Below, in pieces: positions 37,072 through 41,212 of a stretch of DNA of 41,212 nt; the stretch's first letter is position 1, and each line of letters starts with the position of its first letter. The stretch covers positions 1 through 41,212 of the forward strand of contig NZ_AKKE01000056.1 of assembly GCF_000281975.1 (NCBI RefSeq), written 5' to 3'. Below the pieces are notes generated by a model. It did not search any database, was not told the origin of the DNA, and saw only the letters and a list, made by a program, of their open reading frames with translations. A program made the translations under genes and the position numbers. Origin of the DNA: Novosphingobium sp. AP12 (lineage in GTDB: Bacteria > Pseudomonadota > Alphaproteobacteria > Sphingomonadales > Sphingomonadaceae).

Positions 37072-39549
37072 TCAAAGGCCGATGATACCGCCGTCGTTCT
37101 TGGTGATCGCGATCAGCGCCGAGCGGGGACGCACGCTTGCCGCCGGAGTGCCGGTCTGGCTGTCGGGCCAGTGGCTGCTCGGAGCGGCGGCGGTGCCGTC
37201 CTCGCCGGGGTGCTGGATGCCCACGAACAGGGTGCGGCCGTCCGGCGTCTGGTCGATGCCGGTGATCTCGCACTGGACCGGGCCTACCAGGAAGCGGCGC
37301 AGGTTGGCCGCGGTCGCCTTGGCGCCCACGAACGTCGCCTGCGTGCCGGTGCCGCCGTTGGTGTTGGTGATCGTCACCGCGCCGCCGTCACCGACCTTGC
37401 CGGGGATGGCCGCCAGCAGCATGCAGTTGGTGCGGTCGGTCAGGGCGCCGTCGTCGGTCTCGATCCACAGCAGCGGATTGATCTGGCCGGAGGGGTTGGT
37501 CGAACGCGAGAAGTTCAGGCCGTCCGGGCTCGAGAAGTCGTTGGCGACGGTGAGGCCCGAGACGTTGACGTTCACCGGATCGGCATCGGTCGAGTCCGCC
37601 CCGAACAGGTAGATGTCCCACTTGAAGGTCAGCGCGCTGGTGGTGTCGCCGGTTTCGCGCAGGCGCACGATGTGGCCGTTGGGGTTGCCGGTCTGGGCGG
37701 TCTTGGCGGCGCCCTTGGGGTCGTTGTACGAACGCGGGTTGGCGGCGTTGGTGCCGGTCACCGGGCGGAACGCGTTGTTCGAGTTGGTGAGCGTCAGGTA
37801 GATTTCGCCGGTCACCGGGTTGCCCACGGTCCATTCCGGGCGGTCCATCGGCGTCGCGCCCACCGCGTCGGCGGCGAAGCGGGTGTTGACGCAGATGTCG
37901 GCCTGGTCGGCGAAGGTATAGGCGGGATAAGTGCCGCTGGCGGGACGCGTCGGCACCTGGCCGGCGACGAGCGGCAGCCACTTGCCGGTGCCGTCCGCAT
38001 CGAAGCGGGCGACGTAGAGGATACCGGCGTCGAGGTACTTGTCACCCACCGCGAGACGGTTGGCGGCATTGGCGTCCGCCGGGTCCCAGGTCGCGGTCGA
38101 AACGAACTTGTAGAGGTATTCGCCGCGCGAATCGTCGCCCATGTAGACGCCCAGCTTCTGGCCGGTGGCAATGCGCACGAAGGCGCCTTCATGGCCGAAG
38201 CGGCCCAGCGCGGTGCGCTTGCGCGGGGTCGAGGTGGGGCTGAACGGATCGATCTCGACGACCCAGCCGAACTGGTTGGGCTCGTAGCGGAAGTCGGCGG
38301 TGGCAGGCGCCGTGGCGCTGCTGATCGTCGCGTTCCAGCGAGTGAAGCGCGTGTCGGTGCTCGAGGCGGTCGACCACGAGTAGCTGCCCGAGCGGCTGGT
38401 GATGCCGTTGCGGTTCAGCGAGGCCAGTTCGCGCGGCGTACGCAGGGCATCGTCCGAAGCGTCGCGGCGGAAGTAGCCGGCGTAGTTTTCCTCGCAGGTG
38501 AGGTTGGTGTTCCAGCCGGTATATCCGTTGGCGCAGTTGTTGATGGTGCCGCGACCAGCCTTGCCGTCGTTCGAGAACGCGGTGACGAGGTAGGGCGAGC
38601 CCGCCGCCGGACCCGAGAAGGCCATCGGCGTGTTCGGCGTGATGCGGCGATTGAAGCTGCTGTTCTGGACGTAGCTCCAGGCGCGATTGCCGGCATCGGC
38701 ATACTCGACGATCGAGACGCCGTGGCACTCGATTTCCTTGAGCGCCTCGGCCAGCGGACGCGCGCCGCCCGTGGTGGTCGGGCCGTTCGGGTGGAGGTAG
38801 GTCTGGGTGATGTTCTCGTGGTTCTGCACCATCAGGCCGCGCGTCGAGCTGGTGGGCTGCGGCGTGCCGGTGGCCGACATGCCGAAGAAGTGCAGCGCGT
38901 CGTGGTGGTCGCCGATGCGCTTGTCGAAGTCGGCGTCGGAACCGTTGTTGGCATAGGCCGAAACGCCGGCGGCGATCGGGTCGCCCAGGCGGGTCAGCAC
39001 GGTGACGCGGTAGCCTTCGGGCACCACGGCGACGTCGGCCAGACTGTGGGCGACGGCGGCGAAGCCGAGCACCGCGGGGGACACGCGCACCGTGGTGCTG
39101 GCGCTGGCGGCTTCGCCGTAGGCCGAGGTGGCGCTGTAGGTGAAGGTGAAGTCGGTCGCGGCGGCGACTGCCGGAGCGATGAAGGTCACGGTGCCGCTCG
39201 TGCCCGAGAGTTCGACGGCGGGGCCACTGATCTGGGTCCAGACCGGGGCGGTGCTGCCCAGCGTGCCCGTGGCGTTGCCGGTCAGCGTGACCACGCGGCC
39301 GGTGCTGGTGGCGGCGTTCTCGCCCGCCGTGACGGTGATGCCGCCCAGGCTGCCGTCGTCATCGCCGTCGCCGCAGGCGGCGAGCAGGCTGGTGCCCATG
39401 AAGGCCATCGTCGTGGCGCCGGCGCCCCGGAACATCGCCTGGCGGCGCGAATAGCGCTCGGCGGCCATGCTCTCGAGCGAGCGCTGGGTGGAATCGTTGG
39501 TGTCGACGTCGCCGTCGGTATAGCCGATGGCGGGAGTAATCTCGGTCAT
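37072..39549 (-). CDS. phoX: PhoX-family alkaline phosphatase, Tat-exported lipoprotein, with Ig/PKD-like insert
   Basis: 825 residues. The N-terminus is a Tat signal (YSRRQAMF, Arg35-Arg36) ending in a lipobox LAAC with Cys59, followed by acidic GDGDDDG. Residues ~68-155 form an Ig/PKD-like domain (VWTQISGPAVELSG, TDFTFTYSATSAYGEA). The rest is the DUF839/PhoX six-bladed propeller: NHENITQTY, NNCANGYTGWNTNLTCEENYAGYF, GRFGHEGA, MGDDSRGEYLYKFVS. PhoX enzymes use Fe3+ and Ca2+ to release phosphate from monoesters in the periplasm or at the surface. AGGGGCG precedes the ATG. A Pho-box-like array stands upstream (39598-39659), so phosphate-starvation control through PhoB is likely. Confidence 0.92.
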   Translation of the reverse strand: MTEITPAIGYTDGDVDTNDSTQRSLESMAAERYSRRQAMFRGAGATTMAFMGTSLLAACGDGDDDGSLGGITVTAGENAATSTGRVVTLTGNATGTLGSTAPVWTQISGPAVELSGTSGTVTFIAPAVAAATDFTFTYSATSAYGEAASASTTVRVSPAVLGFAAVAHSLADVAVVPEGYRVTVLTRLGDPIAAGVSAYANNGSDADFDKRIGDHHDALHFFGMSATGTPQPTSSTRGLMVQNHENITQTYLHPNGPTTTGGARPLAEALKEIECHGVSIVEYADAGNRAWSYVQNSSFNRRITPNTPMAFSGPAAGSPYLVTAFSNDGKAGRGTINNCANGYTGWNTNLTCEENYAGYFRRDASDDALRTPRELASLNRNGITSRSGSYSWSTASSTDTRFTRWNATISSATAPATADFRYEPNQFGWVVEIDPFSPTSTPRKRTALGRFGHEGAFVRIATGQKLGVYMGDDSRGEYLYKFVSTATWDPADANAANRLAVGDKYLDAGILYVARFDADGTGKWLPLVAGQVPTRPASGTYPAYTFADQADICVNTRFAADAVGATPMDRPEWTVGNPVTGEIYLTLTNSNNAFRPVTGTNAANPRSYNDPKGAAKTAQTGNPNGHIVRLRETGDTTSALTFKWDIYLFGADSTDADPVNVNVSGLTVANDFSSPDGLNFSRSTNPSGQINPLLWIETDDGALTDRTNCMLLAAIPGKVGDGGAVTITNTNGGTGTQATFVGAKATAANLRRFLVGPVQCEITGIDQTPDGRTLFVGIQHPGEDGTAAAPSSHWPDSQTGTPAASVRPRSALIAITKNDGGIIGL

Positions 39550-39581
39550 GGTGTCGCCCCTGTTGTTGGTCGCGAGGGCGA

Positions 39582-39659
39582 CAGCTAGGGGCGGATCATG
39601 ACAACAACACGCAAGTTTGATGGCAGATCGATGGCGTTATTCTGACGGTTATTCGACGG
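39582..39659 (-). promoter_or_regulatory. Pho box-like direct repeats and -10 ahead of phoX
   Basis: Seven-base units spaced 11 bp apart on the minus strand resemble the PhoB half-site CTGTCAT: CCGTCGA (39659), CCGTCAG (39648), ACGCCAT (39637), CTGCCAT (39626), CTTGCGT (39615) and TTGTCAT (39604-39598). Ten bases after the last is TAGCTG (39587-39582), the position a PhoB-dependent -10 would take. CTGCCAT and TTGTCAT each match 6 of 7. Confidence 0.65.
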
Positions 39660-39717
39660 CGACGCGCAACCGGTGGTCGCAGGCGGCCCGCATCGGCCGC
39701 CGGAGCCGGATTGTCGC

Positions 39718-40470
39718 TCAGTCCTCGCGGGGATAGACCTCGCCCAGGACGCGGCGGAAGTGGCCTTCCACCTGGTCGTTGCAGGCGCAGGCGCGCTCCT
39801 TGAGCCCCGTGCGGTCGAGCACTTCGATGCCGCCCCGGCGGGTGCGGACCATGCCGTCGCGCTTGAAGCGCTGGAGCACGCGGCTGGCGTAGCTGCGACC
39901 GATTCCCATCATCGAGGCCAGCTGTTCCTGCGTCATCGTCACGTCGTTGCGGCCGATCCGGTCGACGGCGGCCGACAGCCACTTGGCGGCGCGCTGCTCG
40001 ATGGTGTGGACGGCATTGCAGGCGATCGACTGGAAAACCTGCGCCATCACGCAGTCGGCATAGCGCGTGAACAGGTGGTCGATCGCCGCGGAGCGGTCCT
40101 TGGCGGCCTCGAGGTCGCGCATGGCGATGCGCAGGAAGACACCTTCGTGCAGGACGTTGGCGCGGGCATAGGACGGCAGCGAGCCGTGACTGACGATGCC
40201 GCCGAGGGCGCCCTCGCGGCCGACCAGGATGGTTTCCACCGCCATGCCGTCGTCCATCTCGACGAAGTAGGAGCTCATCGCGCCTTCGGTCGGGAAATAG
40301 CAGTAATCGACGTTCTCGCCGGGATTGTAGATGATCTCGCCGGACTTCAACCGGCACTCGCCAAGCTTGGGTTCCAGCAGCGCAAGGTCATCCTTCCGCA
40401 GCGCGGAAAGCAGGTCGCTACCCGCGATCGCCGCCGCCGAGACCGGGCTGGTTTGCGGGATTGTGCTCAT
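39718..40470 (-). CDS. Crp/Fnr-family transcriptional regulator
   Basis: 250 residues. An N-terminal cNMP-binding-like beta-barrel (~20-140: LKSGEIIYNPGENVDYCYFPTEGAMSSYFVEMDDG) is followed by a dimerisation helix and a C-terminal winged helix (~175-225: MTQEQLASMMGIGRSYASRVLQRFKRDGMV). The Cys residues are not spaced like the FNR iron-sulfur cluster, and the classical cAMP-contacting residues are not evident, so the effector is unknown. Two Cys (RACACNDQ) lie near the C-terminus. It is divergent from the heme oxygenase gene, with a symmetric stress-type promoter between them. Confidence 0.9.
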   Translation of the reverse strand: MSTIPQTSPVSAAAIAGSDLLSALRKDDLALLEPKLGECRLKSGEIIYNPGENVDYCYFPTEGAMSSYFVEMDDGMAVETILVGREGALGGIVSHGSLPSYARANVLHEGVFLRIAMRDLEAAKDRSAAIDHLFTRYADCVMAQVFQSIACNAVHTIEQRAAKWLSAAVDRIGRNDVTMTQEQLASMMGIGRSYASRVLQRFKRDGMVRTRRGGIEVLDRTGLKERACACNDQVEGHFRRVLGEVYPRED

Positions 40471-40610
40471 TTATCGTCCTCGGGCGCTCGGTCCACCCCC
40501 GGACCGATCGAACGAAAACCCCCGGCGACCTGCACGGTTCCCTCGCCCTGCGATCAAAAGTGGACAGACGCGGCGAGACGCCGATGCTATGCGACGACTT
40601 GTGTTACTGA

Positions 40611-40637
40611 GGAACATTCCTGCCCGGGAAGGGTTCC
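40611..40637. promoter_or_regulatory. Symmetric EcfG-like promoter between the Crp/Fnr and heme oxygenase genes
   Basis: GGAAC (40611-40615), 17 bp, GTT (40633-40635) matches the alphaproteobacterial general-stress sigma factor EcfG consensus on the plus strand. Because the site ends GTTCC and begins GGAAC, the minus strand reads the same GGAAC-N17-GTT. It lies 63 bp before the heme oxygenase ATG and 140 bp before the regulator ATG. Confidence 0.55.
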
Positions 40638-40699
40638 GCCAGCGAGGCGCTCCACTCGGCTCGCTTTGAAAACATGCAAAAGGCCTCTAAGCGGACACC

Positions 40700-41212
40700 A
40701 TGCAAGCCGACGTCGAAAACACCGCACCTGACCTTCTGAGCCTTCTGCGCACCGCGACCGGGCCTTCGCACGAGCGTCTCGACGCCTCGTTCGGTTCGCT
40801 GGACCTTTCCCGGCGCGGCGATCTGGTGCGTTTCCTCGCCGCGCATGCCATCGGCCTTGCGCCGCTGTTCCCGGTGTTCCGCGCCTTCGTCGAGGAGCGG
40901 CTGGGGCTGGATTGCCCCGACTACCCCGCCATGCTGGCCGCCGACCTTGCCGCCCTAGGCATCGACGGCGACGCCTTGCCCGCGCTGGAGGTGCCGAGAC
41001 AGATCGCACCGATCGGCGGCGAGGCCGGGGTCGGCTACGTGATCTGCGGCTCGCGCCTCGGGCTCGCGATGATCCGCCAGCGCGGCTATTGGGGCGAGGC
41101 CGAGGGCTTCCGCTCCGCCTACATGACCGACGGGCGCGGGCATGAGGCGTGGAAGGCGCTGGTCCCGCAGCTGCGCGGCCAGCGCGCCACGCCGGCGGCC
41201 GCCGAAGCGGCC
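40700..41212 (+). CDS. Heme oxygenase family protein (biliverdin-forming), C-terminus cut by window edge
   Basis: 171 codons to the window edge with no stop. The start MQADVENTAPDLLSLLRTATGPSHERLDASF has the LRxAT-x3-H pattern whose His24 would be the proximal heme ligand, followed by the distal helix GVGYVICGSRLGLAMIRQRG. These proteins are around 180-200 residues, so little is lost. They cleave heme to biliverdin, and in sphingomonads the gene is often followed by a bacteriophytochrome kinase that uses biliverdin as chromophore (family knowledge; the next gene is outside the window). Expression probably responds to stress through the EcfG-like site upstream. Confidence 0.85.
   Translation, partial: MQADVENTAPDLLSLLRTATGPSHERLDASFGSLDLSRRGDLVRFLAAHAIGLAPLFPVFRAFVEERLGLDCPDYPAMLAADLAALGIDGDALPALEVPRQIAPIGGEAGVGYVICGSRLGLAMIRQRGYWGEAEGFRSAYMTDGRGHEAWKALVPQLRGQRATPAAAEAA

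Noticed and set aside
40471..40610. FNR or CRP box (TTGAT/TGTGA half-sites) between the divergent genes
   Set aside because: Only isolated half-sites such as GATCAA are present; no properly spaced palindrome was found.

Overview
The window is about 41 kb of high-GC DNA carrying the complete str-S10-spc-alpha ribosomal super-cluster on the minus strand, flanked by accessory genes. Gene order, the alpha operon lacking rpsD, the extended S5, the TonB-C-like and TRIC proteins, a heme oxygenase partial gene and the metabolic neighbours (P450, Rieske oxygenase, PhoX) point to an alphaproteobacterium of the Sphingomonadales, probably Novosphingobium or a close relative. This is inference from gene content; no rRNA or tRNA gene was found in the window.

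Layout. 1-8.8 kb: partial outer-membrane transporter-like gene (-), quinone oxidoreductase (+), REP-type repeat pair, M49 peptidase (-), cytochrome P450 (-), TRIC-family membrane protein (+), small exported protein (-), prolyl oligopeptidase (-). 8.8-32.8 kb: ribosomal cluster, read right to left: rpsL, rpsG, fusA, tuf, [small membrane protein], rpsJ, rplC-D-W-B, rpsS, rplV, rpsC, rplP, rpmC, rpsQ, rplN-X-E, rpsN, rpsH, rplF-R, rpsE, rpmD, [TonB-C-like lipoprotein (-) and acyltransferase (+)], rplO, secY, adk, [SRPBCC protein], rpsM, rpsK, rpoA, rplQ. 32.8-41.2 kb: long rpsL leader, an AT-richer nuclease-like gene (-), a small HTH protein (+), Rieske oxygenase alpha subunit (-), PhoX phosphatase (-), Crp/Fnr regulator (-) and a partial heme oxygenase (+).

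The cluster is not one uninterrupted transcript. Non-ribosomal genes are inserted at three places, intrinsic terminators follow tuf, rpmD and rplQ, and restarts are marked by a recurring promoter-like signal: a TTGnCn-type -35, exactly 17 bp, and a TARRGG-type -10 with GC-rich discriminator, before rpsL, tuf, rpsJ, secY, rplO and rpsM, and a weaker one before rplN. Structured leaders precede rpsL, rplC and rpsM.

The most unusual item is the gene at 33409-34407. It has an AbiJ-like N-terminus and a Mrr-like PD-(D/E)XK-type core, and ends in GFDDDIPF, which matches the C-terminal tip of single-stranded DNA-binding protein. It may be a single-gene defence or DNA-damage nuclease recruited through SSB partners. 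Other points of interest are Arg88 in S12 (the K88R streptomycin-resistance position), 11-bp phased Pho-box repeats ahead of phoX, a symmetric EcfG-type promoter between the Crp/Fnr and heme oxygenase genes, and REP-type inverted pairs, one of them inside the str operon.
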